A DNA stretch of 64,000 nt from Vespa crabro (GCF_910589235.1 NC_060956.1:8625999-8689998); one strand, 5' to 3'; counted from the first letter of the stretch, positions 40,820 through 54,716 are shown. Numbers and translations are program-made. The notes: generated from the letters alone by a model not told the origin.

Positions 40820-42476
40820 TTGAAAAAAGAAGTAGAGGAAGGGTGTATCGTCGATCGAAGGGGAATTAGGTAACCGATTTCGGGAGAAACATGGTCCGTA
40901 TACATCGAAACGCTTTTAATTCTAGGGTGGGAAGACTGCTAGCTTCCCGCGCTATCTCTACTCTTTGGAATACTCTGGAACAAGTCGCGCGATACTGTAT
41001 AACCAACTGCGACACATTGCCTACAGTACTAAAGAATTCTATGAACAAATTCTATCAAATGACTCTCTTTTCATTTATCGATTGCCGGAGGAAGAGAATA
41101 TTTTCAATAGGCGATTTCCTTGAAAATTCAAATTAACCCTATGAATAGTGAAAATATTATCGATAATGTCTAATACCTTTAATACTAGAGACAGAAAATG
41201 AGCTTGCGCAAATGTTCCATTTTATTTAACTTGTCTCTATCTTTATTAGAAACAGAAATGACATGACATTAAATTCGATTATTGCTTTACATCTTAACAA
41301 ATTAATCTTTTCGTGTATTTCCCTATTTACAAAGAATTCTTAGCTTATATCAAAAACGAGGAACGCAAAATGTATGACATTGATTCGTTGAAGACGCGAC
41401 GCAAGACGAGAGTCAAGCGTCTTCTACTATGGCAAACAAACTTCCCTGCCTCTTGTCTGGTGCTCTCATGTAAACAGAGGCAATCCTTCTTGGAATTTTC
41501 TATTCGTGCATTTACTGTACCTCTCGTCAGATTTCCGTTCTCTTTTCTCTCTTTCTTTCTCTTCAAAAAGCACGCTCTAATTTTTTCACACAATGTGCTC
41601 TCACGTATATATTCTATAGAGAAGGAGATATCGCAAGTAGATGTGTATGCTATCCTGTTTATTAGATAAACAATAATAGCTACGCGTAAAAGAAGGATGA
41701 TCGAGAGAAATAAAAATAGATAGATAGATACAGAAAGATAGATTTGTTGAAGTAATTTAAATTGTTGAGTAATAGAATTTTATTAGTTGCTTTAAATATT
41801 ACTGAAAGCACTCATTTTTAGTGCAAAGAGTTTTACAGTATTATCAATTTTTCTGTTTATAAATGGTAGCAACGCGTCAAGCAATGGAATTGGAATGAGT
41901 TTTTAAAGTTAGATATATGAATCACACTTCTATATTCAAAAGATCGAAAGTATTGCATATTTTGTACACAGAGAATCTGGAAACATTTTTTCTCTATCGT
42001 AGTTTTTTATATCCTCTTCCATTTACTTTTCCTTTTTACTCGTTCTAATCGTAAAAGTCGCGGTACGACGACAACAACGTGCTCGCAAATACACTTGTAC
42101 TGGCTAACGAACGTAATACGATTTTCCTTTAATTGTATAGCACGATCGCCTCCTCTCTTTATCCCAGAGGGATAAAAAGTGCGGACGAGAGAGCGAGAGA
42201 GATAGCACAGTATAATACTGGTTAAAGGAAACACGCATCGAGTCGATCGCCGAAGAATCGCACGAATCGAAAAACTCGTTACGTCGCTAATTATTGGTGA
42301 CAGTTAACGACGACGGCAACAAAGAGGAAACTAGTGGGGTGATATCCATATGTTCATATATGAATCGTGACGTAATTATGAACAATGTTACAGGAAACCG
42401 ATTGCAGTAACTTCCAATGGGACAAGTTATTGGGGGTTCCAGAATGAAAAGAAGTGTAGAAGGCTAGAATAAGATA

Positions 42477-42620
42477 GTGAGAAAAAAGGAGAGAAGGGAC
42501 GAGAAGGAGAGAAAGAGAAAGAGAAAGAGAGAAAGAGAGAGAGGGGGGAGAAAAAGAGCGAGAAAGCGAGAAGCGAATGAGAGAAAAAGTGAGAAAGCGA
42601 ATGAGAGAAAAAGAACAAGC
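42477..42620. repeat. GA-rich purine array
   Basis: About 140 bp of nearly pure purines on the + strand, with GAGAAA units and a repeated gaatgagagaaaaag motif near the right end. Confidence 0.9.
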
Positions 42621-43157
42621 GTATATAAACGATCACAGGCCATTTTATCGGCAGAGCGAAACATTTCCGATATTTAGCATTTATAATTTCCACAGCACAC
42701 GTATGTGTAATGACCGATACAAGTTTTCCCAAACTCTCTTCTATCTCGAATTTGCACGAACTTCGTAGTCTACCTACCAACTTCTCTCTGTCCGTGTCTG
42801 CTTCCCATTCTCTTTCTCTTTCTCTCTCGCTCTTTCATTTTAACGACCGTTCGATTGCGTGCACCTGTGTACGCTTCGTTCCGCTTGGCCGCAGCAATTT
42901 TGTCGATACACCGCGTTCGTAAATTCGGCATTTAACGCACTCAAGTATATCCCCCGACCTGTTATTATTTAATTAGCGGCGTCGTTGGGTCGCGTCATTA
43001 TCCACAGTGATGAATTTAATTTCGTTGAGTTTATCTATATCGTTTATCCTTTCCCTATCGCAACAAGCTCGATGATGATTGATAACGGAAGTAGTCCAAT
43101 ATTTGATAAACATAAAGCCTCAAATTTCTAATTTGCCTAGTTGTTATGTATCCTGTT

Positions 43158-43743
43158 ATATCGATCGAGATTGAAATAGAGGAGATCGACTTGCGAGTCA
43201 AGGCAAACGTTCACTTAAAAGTTTTTTGAGAAAATTGCTCTCGAGAATACTTTCAAATTTTTTATCCATTTGAGAAAAATTCTGAGAATTTAAACTCTCA
43301 GATAGCCACTAGCATGTTTGTCAAAAGTTTACTATCGAACAGAACTCTCACAATTGTGTAAATCAGAATAAAGTATACATTCATCTTTTCAATATTGAAA
43401 TTTTATTTCATATGTTGTTATTAATTTGAAGATCCCATATTTCTTTCATTCTTTCCTTGCAGGTACTTTCGTTGCAACTACTTCTCTTCGATAGTAACTC
43501 TCATTGTCTTAATATGATTATATTATACTAATTCGTATTTCTACGATAGTAACATTCCTTTGTTTCCATTTGAGAGTATGCTATAATCAATATAATCGCT
43601 CTCAGATAATTACCCTGAAATGCTGTGTATACTGGCAAGAAATACTCTCGAAAGTATATTTTCACGATAGTTCTGTTCTCAAGTGGACAGTTGCCTTAGA
43701 TCGATAATGAATAACGTGAAATTTGCATATTCCGATCGATATT
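43158..43743. mobile_element. Candidate fold-back/MITE element with long imperfect inverted ends
   Basis: The left arm contains atatcgatcgagattgaaat at 43158 and aaggcaaacgttcacttaa at 43200. The right arm contains aagtggacagttgcctta at 43681 and ccgatcgatat at 43732, in inverted order. The inner parts also pair (gagaatactttcaaa near 43243 with cgaaagtat near 43650). The arms are about 100 bp with gaps, and the whole is about 586 bp. The interior repeats a ccatttgaga..ctctcagata module, at about 43266 and 43567. No coding capacity is visible. I cannot assign a superfamily. Confidence 0.4.
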
Positions 43744-44227
43744 TATTTTTTAAGTTTTAGTACCTTGAACTGAAATCGTAAAGTTTCCCGAAATTTACTG
43801 AAATTGGGTCTAGGAGCGTGAACTCATTTCTGTCATAAGATGAATCAGCTCTTATCGTTAAGAATACCATCTAATACGATTATAATATCTTTGACAACGA
43901 CTTGATTGATTTCCGTACATTTTTCGTGACCAATAAGGTGCTCTTTTCTTCGGATATCATGATTGGTGATTTTAACTTTTTTGTACATTCAAATTTATTG
44001 TCAAATTCATTAAGCTTTTTCGATTTTGCTATTTTAACGATATTTATTTCTATTTTTATCTTCCTTTCTCTTTCTATTTTCTCTTTCTTTAAATTTTTCA
44101 CAAATAAATATATTTATAATTGTCAATTGTGATTTAGTAGTAACTATAGAATATCGGTAATAAGCATGGAGTATTTCGATAGCAGAAAAAAAAGAGATAA
44201 GGAGAAGCGAAGAACTTGAGAATAGCA

Positions 44228-44230
<3 letters not shown>

Positions 44231-44287
<57 letters not shown>
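44231..44287. repeat. (GA)n microsatellite
   Basis: About 56 bp of perfect GA dinucleotides. Confidence 0.97.
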
Positions 44288-44290
<3 letters not shown>

Positions 44291-44613
44291 TGAAGAGAAG
44301 AGGTTTGAGATTTCTGCATCACTGAATACAAACTTGATCCGGCACACATCGATAGCACTTTTATTGAGTACACGTTTCGTTAATTAATCTCCCGTTACCG
44401 TGCAAAGCGTAAAAGCAATAGTTCACCAAGCTACCCTAGTTCCTTCTTTATGATCCAGTCTTAATTTCCGAGCGAATCGTATTTGGCGTAATACTTGAAT
44501 TATAGTAGTGATTTAATATCGCAACCAAGCGATTACTTTCTGATAATTTCGCAAAATTTCTTGCTTAAGCAAACTTTTTCTTCTACGATTGTTTTTACTA
44601 TTCTTTCTCGATT

Positions 44614-44638
44614 AGAGAGAGAACGCGAGAGAGAACGC

Positions 44639-44666
<28 letters not shown>
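44614..44666. repeat. (GA)n with duplicated GAACGC units
   Basis: Two gagagagaacgc units are followed by about 28 bp of perfect GA. Confidence 0.95.
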
Positions 44667-44669
<3 letters not shown>

Positions 44670-45436
44670 GTGGATAGTAAAATAATATTTATTGTCGATT
44701 ATGAAAGTTATTGGAAAAACAATTATTATATCTGTACGTAAGAGCGTTATATGGAGCATCGGTTTTTACTTAAACGAAACCTCGTCGATGTACGTGCGCA
44801 CGTTCACACTCTTTCTTTTCATTCATCCAATTCTCCCTTTCTTTTTTCTTCCTCCCTCTTTCTCTTTCACTTTGGCGATTCACCGAAAATGTGTGAAAAT
44901 ATTCTTTACGTCAAATATATTACGTTTAAAATATCGTATCTACTTTTCACCGAAACCATCTCTATTCGCGTTTCTGCTTGATCGAGCGTTAATAGACACC
45001 CACGCGACCAAATCGAATTAACGGTGGTTGCGCTAAGTATTCCGGGTAAATATACTTACCTACATATTTTAACGGAATGAAAATTTCGAACGAAGGAGTT
45101 TCTTCGTCGGGCAACAACGTTTTGAAATAGGTGGTACATCGTGGCGATGGTGAGCTGCCAATGCCATTCGAGAGCTGGTTTACATTTTAATTGGCAGCAA
45201 TGCGAGCGGGCCTTAATAGTGTTTCTGTTATCGAGGATTGAATGGGGAAGTATTACAATGGTATCTTTTCGTTCTACTCATCCTCTTCCGCGGTGGGACA
45301 AACGTCTGCGAATGTGTCTGTAAATGTGCTAGCACGGTGTCGGCGTAATCGAGTTCAGGTCGCTATTGAATTTGTACGTGCTCGAACAGTTTAGATACGT
45401 GATTATCTATATTCCCTTACAACTACGTTCCCTTCG

Positions 45437-45472
<36 letters not shown>
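45437..45472. repeat. (CT)n microsatellite
   Basis: About 34 bp of perfect CT dinucleotides. Confidence 0.96.
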
Positions 45473-45476
<4 letters not shown>

Positions 45477-48400
45477 CTTTCATACACTTCTTCCTCTTCT
45501 CTTATTCTCTTCTCTCCCTTGTCCGAAGAACTCAAAAAGAGTACAATCATTTAAAAAGATGTAGATTCATATACACATATTCACATATGTATAACACGGA
45601 TACGCATAAGTAAAAAGGTTGAAGTCACAATCGATCAATTTTTCAGGAAAGCTTTTGAAACCTCTCCCGGTAGCGTACGACCTTGTGGTGGCAATTTTTC
45701 CACTCAAAAGAAATTCTATTTACGTGAAGCGCCGCACTGCGAACTTCCACGGCGAACGATCACGACGAAACAGTAGATATGAATGGAAACGCGATGAAAG
45801 CATATTTCCGCGTAAACGCATTTCCCTAATGGAGTTAAGCGAGACCTGCAATAAAAACTAGTCAATATTACGGCATTATGTATTCTTGCTACTCTTTCTC
45901 GTCGTAATAGCATTCGAAGGCGAAAAAGGCGGGAATATATTCGTGACTCATGCTTTTTTCTAGGGTAATACGTAAAATTGTAATCATAGTTCGACGTCCC
46001 GATTTACGAAGTACACTATATTCATTCTTTTCTTTCATTCTTGCATTCTTTTTCGTTACGATTTCATCGAGTATCGGTTGACTGTTTTAACAATTTCATT
46101 TTTTTTAATCGTTAATAGTATAATGTACCTCCAATAATATAAAATCAAAATGTAGAGTTTACACTCATACACTTATTGGTATGATCTCTCTAAACAAAAA
46201 TCGTTAATAAGTACAGAGCAATGAAGAGAGATTTTACAAACATTTTTAGAATCTGATGTATGTGGCACAATAGAGACCAGCAGTGATGACAATTCAAAGG
46301 AGATTCGGCAATTTTTCTTACGCCTGAATACTTGTGAAAATTGAATATGGGGGATTTTGCTTTCTTTCTTTCTTACGTGGTTAAAATATTTTGACAAAAG
46401 TTTCGTGTTTGAGTTGTGTCAAAGTAAACACAACGTTCGTATCTAAAAGTAAAAAACATCAATCGAGAAGTAACGTAGAATTGGAAGAAAAGAATTTCCG
46501 TAAGACGAAGGTGCAGGAAAGAAACACCGCACCATCGACACAACGTCCTGGTAGAAATAGTCGGATAAACAGACAGACAGTGCAGGCATGAAAACCAAAG
46601 CGCAATGAAGTATTTTTGTCGTGTCTGAATAAAAACCGGTTGTGATAATGTGCATCAAAGGCAGAGAGTAAAAATAGAGCATCGTGCTTAAGCCACACGT
46701 ATACTGTCAGACGTCGATGCTTTCATCTTCTCGTTCAAAGAGCGACTCTTGTAAATGTTTGATGCCACAGGATCAATAAATGTAGGAAAGAGATCGCGCG
46801 CATACAACCCGGAAGTCGTAGAAAGATATCGTGTCGTTGGCTCGTTCGAATCTCGTAAGAATAAGACCTGACTAGAAGTAAGATCTTTTCCTTTATGAGC
46901 CAACAAAGTGAGTCCATCTTGTTGTGGTTGCGAAGGAAAAAAGTTTATTGTACATATGCCGTAAAATATATTATTACAGTACTCCAACTCATAGAATTTT
47001 CTCAGCTTATTATTACTGTCACGTAGGTGAGCGAACTTCTTTTTCAGCTCGTTTGTTGTCGTCGACTAGTTATGAGGAAGTTTGAGAAAAGAGAAAAAGA
47101 TACATTTGAGGGCGAACGATGACAGGGTTTCGTACGAGAATGAAAGTACATAAGGAAAGTATCGGACCTTCAAAGTAGAGGACTGACACTATTTCGAGAC
47201 CTTCTACCAGAGACCTAACTCATTTGTGCGAGTTATACGCAAGACGAAGATTAAGAGAATTTTCTACCAAGCTAAAATTCGATATATAAGTCCTTTTCTT
47301 TCTACACGGCAACGAATTTGGACTTCGACGAACGAGCCTCCCAAATGCGTACGAAGAAAATACGAAACTTTAAAGGCGAAAGAAATCGAAGGGCTACGTT
47401 GAGAAAACTAGGGAATGCGTTTGTAGAGATGTCGAAATAATTGGATGAATATCAGTGACAATCGAGGGAGAGATAGGAAGGGAAGGAGGATTAGTATTGA
47501 AGCGGAAAGCGATGATAGATTTCTTCATGATTCAGTAAAGTCGTAATTCAAACAATTTAAGATGGAACAGCGGACGATGGTTGATCGATCGAGGCTACTA
47601 AAAACCAAAATGGATCGGATTTAGGTCTATATGAAGATATAACTTTTGAATTCTTGGATTATTAAATCTAATTTCGTGTTCGGAGAGGCTCTTGTGATGT
47701 CTTAGCTATCGCGATATGAAAGTTCAGCTCCTCGCCAAGGAGGTCAACTTTTTCACGTCGCTGAACGAGCCTGATTGAATTTTGTTTGCATCAGTGGTAC
47801 CGTCACGTTTCCGTGATAGATAGAAATAGGAAGGCATCGATTGAAAAACTCAGATTTTCTTCAAACAGTTTGAAAAGTTGTTCGGCTCCTCCATAAACCT
47901 ACCTTTCTTACCCTCGTCAATCCTTGACCGAAATTTAACAGACGAGATATAGGAGAGAAAGATAGAAAAAAAAACAGAAGAAAAAAAACGAATGAAAGAT
48001 GTGATGGTAAAAGAGAGTGGGCGGTCCATTGTGAAAAGTTTATTCGAATCAAAAACCTATCTCGAAAGAACATATGGCATCATCGAGAATCGTAATGTCG
48101 ATTCGTAAAACCGATCACATTTTACAGGAGATTTCAATACCGAAATCGTTTTTACTAACTTTTCCTTCCTTTTGATCGGAATTAACAAGTTTTCCCAATG
48201 CAATGGCTATTAATTATTATTATATTTTTCCTTCGCAATGAAATTTTTGAAACCAAACTTTTACGATTCTCTTTAGTTGTAGTGAAAATGTGAAAATCGT
48301 GTAAACATTTCGTGGTTCTCTCGTACGGCATTCGCAGCAATTCATTATTACGTTATGAGCGTTCCATTGTATCCCCACGCGCGTGTCCTTTAGTGTCATT

Positions 48401-48870
48401 ACGAACAGAAATACATTCTTGGACAAAACGGCTGAAATTCAGGAACGGGAAATTATATTCGACAATGGCTGGTCGAGTCCAGCATAGCTGAACACATTAT
48501 ATACATACCAGTATGGGAACAAGATCGGTTCTTTTCTTTCCGCCATTCTTGCGATTGCTATTAACAGCTTACTTTTATTCTCGAACACTATCAACAGCCT
48601 ACTTTTCTTTCCGGACATTTATAGATCTTAAATAGTATGTGAACACTTAATCGTACATGTATGTTTATGTGTATGTATAAAGAAATCAAATGAGGAAGAT
48701 TCTTTAAAAACGATTTTACATCACTCGACGTTCATTATTTTACTGTCCCGTTAGATTGGGATCTTTAGATACTGCAAGATCATTTCAATTAAATCATTAA
48801 ACTTTCACAGACTTATGATTGCACGAAAAGCTCCATCCAACAAAAAAGAAGCTTTGATGTAACTCTACAC

Positions 48871-48908
48871 TGTGTATATATATATATCTTCACCTGTGTG
48901 TATGTATG

Positions 48909-48950
<42 letters not shown>

Positions 48951-48959
48951 ATATATATG

Positions 48960-49009
<50 letters not shown>

Positions 49010-49024
49010 AGAGAGAGAGAGAGA
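48871..49024. repeat. Compound (TA)n, (TG)n and (GA)n repeat
   Basis: Short TA, a TGTG/TATG run, two long TA arrays separated by ttttatatatatgtatatttta, and a GA tail stand in series. The TA arrays are self-complementary, so the region could extrude as a cruciform. Confidence 0.95.
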
Positions 49025-49300
49025 AATTGTGAAACTACTGAAGAAAGGAGAATTTGTGGAAGTCCTCAGTGAGAACAAGCGATGTAGTGTGAATAATTTG
49101 TTAAAGTACGCGTACGTGTCTTGTGTATGTGTATGTGTAATCATAGGCATTCTGGATACGTATGTACGTATGCGATATCGAGCATGAACATTGAATCCAT
49201 GAGGAGAACGAGCCAGAATCAGGACTGGACAGTGCGATAGCGATGCTGAGCCATCCAGTAACGTTGAGCGCCTTAGCACTCCGGTTACTGATAACCTCTA

Positions 49301-49301
<1 letters not shown>

Positions 49302-49382
<81 letters not shown>

Positions 49383-49408
49383 TCTCTTCTCTCTCTTTTT
49401 CTCTCTCT
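49302..49408. repeat. (TC)n microsatellite
   Basis: One of the longest near-perfect arrays in the window: about 65 bp of uninterrupted TC, one TG, then further TC and CTTT units. Confidence 0.97.
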
Positions 49409-50344
49409 TAACCTTGTATTTAGACACTTTTCTCATTATTTATAGCCATTGATTTAAATTTGTAAAATGTTTTCATCAAGAAAAATTTTTCTGATTTCTC
49501 TTCGATTCTGTGAAACTTGGTCGCATACTGACAGCTTCTAAGTTCTTTTTTTTTCCTAAAATTTTGCGTTAATATTAAAGGACTTTTCTTCATTTATCGA
49601 GTTCGCCTACATTTCTATTTCGCTTTTTCGTTTAATCGTGATTCTATCCTTGTGTACGTCGATACTTCAATCTATTGAATTCTATATTATATTTGTAGGC
49701 TTAGTGTCGAATTTCCGCCGAAAAGCCTAGCAGCGGCTGTACTTTTCTATCTGTACTGGATTACCGGACTATCTTGAAAAGTTTAAGCTGCGTTCAATAT
49801 TCTTTTGTCAAGGATTTTTCGTATTCTCTGTATGACCCTGAGTGAATTAAAGTCAGTATGCTCATGGACTTGAATTAGTAAACTCAAAAAAAGAAAATAT
49901 CTCATTCTTCTTTAAGTTTTGGTGTTTTGTTTTATTCTATTTCATTAATTGTTATTAATTACTTCTACATATTGAAGTTTCGTTCATTGCTATTGTCGTT
50001 GAAATATGTACAAAGTTACGATAGTAACATATCAATTCCGCCTATCACGAAAGGATCAAAAAATAAAATTGGCTGTCCGAAAGAACGAGCGATCTGTTTG
50101 CAAATGATTGACGATTGAAAGTGGATCGAAACGCCATCGTTGGTTTAAAAGTAATTCCGGTAATTTTTTCGCAAGCTTTTCAGACTCGAAATACGCTCGA
50201 GTGCCGCTTTTAACGGCGCTAACGTCGAAAGAAGGGTGCCTTACAAAGCTCGAAAGATTAATACGTGTCCGCTCAAAATCATTTTAGAAGGAGCGATCTT
50301 TGATATTCTAATGGAGCTTGAATGAACGAGGGATGGAAAAAGAG

Positions 50345-50349
<5 letters not shown>

Positions 50350-50400
<51 letters not shown>

Positions 50401-50401
50401 A
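50350..50401. repeat. (GA)n microsatellite
   Basis: About 50 bp of GA with one AAAG interruption. Confidence 0.97.
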
Positions 50402-51122
50402 GCGAGGTTCGAAAAGAGATAGAGGCATTAGGAGGATGAAACGTCGAGGGACTGGATAATTTTGCATTGTCGCGTATGGAGGTCAAAGGGATAAGAATGT
50501 TCCCTGGATAGGGCCCTTATTCGAAGAATATGCCTACATACAAGGAAAAAAGTAGGCAATGATAGGCAAGAAAGTAGCTACTAAGATATCCGTATTTCTA
50601 CATATATATCTACATTGAAGAATATAACTCTTCGTTGATTTGTTGTTTTTCCTGTCTCTTACTTTTTTGCTCCACTTTTCTAACTCCACTCTTTTCTCCG
50701 TACTTTGTGACCTTATCTCTAATGACGCTAATGAAACGATTCGTTATCGTCTTCTACGTCATTAATCACTAAATATTTTTTTGTGCAAAGTTTGTAATTT
50801 TCCGATTGGACCATGTTGTTTTTTCTTCTCTTCGGATTTATAAATTTTTTCTCTTTCCTTCCCTTTTTGCAATATACAAAAATGAGCGAAAATATTTCCG
50901 AGAAAATACCAAGTAATTTATATCATCTAACAAATCTGTTTTATTTTTGTTGAATCTAACAGACAAATTTTCTTGCAAAACAAACAGGACTAGTATTTTT
51001 GAGCATGTACATACGTACATACATATATCTAAATCCCTTTCGATATAATTTTACCGAAAGAATAGTGCAAAATATAAGAAAGATCTTATAAAAACTCTTA
51101 TCTTAGTGAAAAGAAAGTTATT

Positions 51123-51246
51123 GCCAAATATACATATATGTATACATATATAATGTGTATATATATATATTGGGTTGGCAACTAAGTGATTGCCGGATTT
51201 CAAATAAGAAAGAAACGTCAAAATCCGCAATCACTTAGTTGCCAAC

Positions 51247-51303
<57 letters not shown>

Positions 51304-51305
51304 CA
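51123..51305. repeat. (TA)n array split by a mariner-like MITE
   Basis: TA-rich sequence precedes 51169, and about 52 bp of perfect TA follows 51250. The MITE sits between them with TA on both sides. Confidence 0.93.
51170..51250. mobile_element. 81-bp mariner-like MITE (near-perfect palindrome)
   Basis: The left terminal repeat (51170-51200) opens ttgggttggcaactaagtga. The right terminal repeat (51221-51250) is its inverse complement apart from one extra C in the left arm, giving arms of about 30 bp around a 20-base centre. TA dinucleotides flank both ends, as expected from Tc1/mariner insertion. The TTGGGTTGGCAACTAAGT ends resemble those I recall for mariner elements of hymenopterans and other insects. 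There is no transposase sequence, so it would depend on an enzyme encoded elsewhere. The low divergence between the arms suggests a fairly recent insertion or selection for the hairpin. Confidence 0.85.
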
Positions 51306-51511
51306 TATTCATTTATTTATATTTAACTTTTATATGTATATCTATATATTGAACATGTATGTTCAGTTTGAAATATTTGTAGTTTTATCAGTGCGATATA
51401 TAGCATCCGATTAAATTTTCATAATAATTACAAACGAGCAAAGCTTTCTTTTTGCCATTCCATGTAACCATATCTGCGCTGAAGAGAGCAGATTCAATGG
51501 AAGAGGACATA

Positions 51512-51523
51512 CCCCCCCCCCCC
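51512..51523. repeat. Homopolymer C12
   Basis: Twelve consecutive C in an AT-rich region. Such runs are rare here and their length is prone to sequencing error. Confidence 0.9.
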
Positions 51524-53510
51524 ACCTGTGTGAACGCTTATTCCAATATTTATTTCATTTCTTCTTCGTGAATTTTCATTTTGACAGCATTATAATTCTG
51601 CAATTATTATCAAATGTATAAATCTATTATAATTCCATTATTAAAATTAAAAAATTTGTCCTTTCAACATGAGAAATTTTTCAAAGTCAAAGTTGGAACG
51701 TAGAGTTTATTAATTTTCGAAAGATCATTGATCTTCTTTTTTTTAAAATCGAGATTTTCCTTGTTAATCTTTTTTTTCATTTAAGAAAGGCTAAAGAGAA
51801 AAAGAGAGAGAGATTTCTTTAAAAAATGTGGTCCCACTTATATTCTTTCTAATAGTTTTATTTCATTTTTGTTAAAAGAGAATACGGTCTATTCATTGAA
51901 GATTGTTTAATACAATTGGTTGTGATTTCTAAATCATGTACTCTGTCTTCTATCATCACATTATTATTATTCGAAACCTTTTAATATAATTATTTTGTTT
52001 GTTGTTTTATTTATTTAATACCAAGTAATACATAAACAACTCATAGCTAGTCCTCAGCACTAAGTACTGAAGCTTTTTATGAAGACAGAAATTTGAAGAA
52101 TTAATTACAAGATTAGAAGTAACCGTTTACTGAATTAGTTTTAATAAAATAACTAAAGAGAAAACGAAAAATGTTATACTTCAGATGTGGATTTTATTAC
52201 CTAATGTATTTACCCACATGTAAAATGTATCAAATGCTACATTAGCTATGTTTGTATCTACAAATTTCTTGGAAAGCCTATTTCTTTAATGAATCACATA
52301 AAATCGTTGAAAAGAAATCTACACGGAAAGAAAGTGACAGCTGCATGTTTATGATAAGATTAAAAAATATCATTTCAAAAGCAACAGTAAATTTCGCACC
52401 ATTTTAAATAAAATAATTACATTATTTAATTTTGATTTTATTTGTTCTTGTTCTCATAGATTGATTAAAGAATTAAATATAGACTGTATTTTTATTTTTT
52501 GAATTGCTCGATTCAAATATTTGATCTACAATTTATAAATACAAAATGTTTTATTTGATTCCATCGGCAAAAAAGATTCGCCATCAATGATATAGTGCAT
52601 ATACATTCTATTACGTTACGGTAAAAGAGAAAGAAGGAAAAGAGATGGGCTGAGCGATGAAACTGTAAAGCCACTCCCCGTAAGTTGTAAAATCGTAATA
52701 GTCTTCCGGTATTTACATAATGCTACGGCATAATAAGTAGAACTTTCTGAGTTTCCATTACCATTCCGACGGTATCCGCTCTTATCTTCGCTAACGACTA
52801 TTTCAGTTCTCCTCTCTCCACTCCTGCATTCGCGACGCGTCGTCCACGACTTATATTTTTCACCTTATTCTTCGGCAGTGGCCGTTTTGCGAGGAACGTT
52901 GAGAAATACTTTCCCTGGTTGAAATTCGAATTCTTTTGTTACCATCGTAAAACGTTCCAAGCGTTCATTGAGATCGCCACCTACACTTTCTTTTTCTCTT
53001 TTACTTTTTTCTATCTTTTATTTCATCTTCAAAGAAATCAGCGACGAATCAGAGACCCAACGCCCGAGAGAAATCTCACAGTTTTTCGCGAGCAATCAAA
53101 AAAGAGTTTTCGCGGATGAGAAGAGAGCGTCTTTCTTTCTTATTATATCTTCTTTTCGTTTCTTTTCTTTATTTCTTTTCTTTCTGTTCATCTCTTTTTT
53201 TTTCATCTTCGAAGCAATCCCTTTCGAAGCACGTCTCGTTTGCACGACAATGCGCTCATTAAGAAGCGCTGCTGTGTAGCCGAGTCCACGGCGGTTTTCC
53301 AAGCGATGGAGCGTAATAAAATTTCAACGTTATTTCGAGCGAGCACTGGGCCCCATTTCTTAGGCCGAAACTTGTTCGTCTGTGTCAGGGATACCAACGA
53401 ACTTGAATTTCTTCTCTCGCCGCTTTCGTGGCTGCTGAGGAGGAGAAGGAGGGTGAAAAGGGTGGAGCGGACTGTGGTTAGCTTCATTCGAATAAGTGCT
53501 TTCCTCTTTT

Positions 53511-53630
53511 CTCTATGTTTCTTTCTCTCCTTTCTCTTTTTATCTCTCTCTCTCTCTCTTTCTCTCTCTTTCTTTCCTCTCCCTCTCTCTGTCTTTCTCT
53601 CTCTCTCTCCCTCTCTCTCTCTCACTCTCC

Positions 53631-53670
<40 letters not shown>

Positions 53671-53671
53671 G
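53511..53671. repeat. Long (TC)n-rich pyrimidine array
   Basis: About 160 bp of almost pure pyrimidine, with TC dinucleotides, CTTT and CCCTC blocks and two cactctccctctct units. Confidence 0.95.
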
Positions 53672-54691
53672 CATAAGATCTTCCTTTTATAAGACGAAAG
53701 AGAAATAGAAAGCGAGCTTTCCGTCGACGAAATCGGGCCAAGTCGTTTATTTAATTTTCGAGATCCGACCATTTTATTTTCATCCCCGAGACTTTATACA
53801 TTTTGCTGATTAGCCGATCCCTCTTGGATGAGCTCACGAGTACTCAGTAGCTCTCCCTCTTTTCTATTCCTCCTGTGAAATGAGCAAGCGAGAACGAGTG
53901 GCATCAGGAACAACCATCCGAAGGGATAGAGGAAAAAGAGATAGAGATAGCGAGAGCGAAGTAGAGTGGGCTCAAAAAGGTGGAAGTAACTTGGATTCAG
54001 GAATGCAGAGGTGGAAGGACGTGCGTCCGAGACTTTGCGTTACTCACCGGATATAGAGAGGTCTAAGCCCAGCCATCACTGAAATTGCCCAAGTTTACCT
54101 CTTCTACCTTCTTTCCCCATATTTAGCTTTACTCTACTTTTTCTTCTCCCTCCCACTTTTATTTCCTCTCTTCTTTTCTTACCTTTCCTCCTTCTACTTA
54201 AAATCTAATTCTCTTTCTTTGGAGATCAGCCTCTTTCCTTTTCTTTATTTCTCTTTCTTTCTCTTCCCTTCGCTCTCTCGTCATTAACCGCACGAGTCTC
54301 GAAACTGTAAAACGTTCTACTCTTCTCTTTATCTTTCTTTGCTTTCTTTCTTTCATCGTATTTCGAACTCTATTGCGATACGATCGCATTATCAAGATTC
54401 TAAGAATTAAGTGTACCAACTCGCCATTTTTCTCTATGTCTTTCTCTCTTTCCCTTTGTAAGTTTCGTGAGCGAGAGCCCGAGAGAGCGCTTTGCATTTC
54501 TATTTTTTCCTCATCTCCGTCTCCTGCCAAGATTTTTGTATTAATTCACTTTCTTGCAATTGATTCATCTCGTTTCGGAGGATCAAGGAGTCGCTTTCAT
54601 TCCATTATTTCATAATGCAGCCACTCGACCGGACTGTACGTACATTCAATTCACTTAACGTATTCTCCCGTACTCTCTCCAACGTATCTCA

Positions 54692-54716
54692 ATCTTTCTT
54701 TCTTTCTTTCTTTCTG
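54692..54716. repeat. (TTTC)n short array
   Basis: About six TTTC tetramers. Confidence 0.88.

Noticed and set aside
53203..53772. Minus-strand open frame of 189 codons, among the longest in the window.
   Set aside because: Its central part is Arg/Glu alternation translated from the (TC)n array; the flanks match nothing I know.
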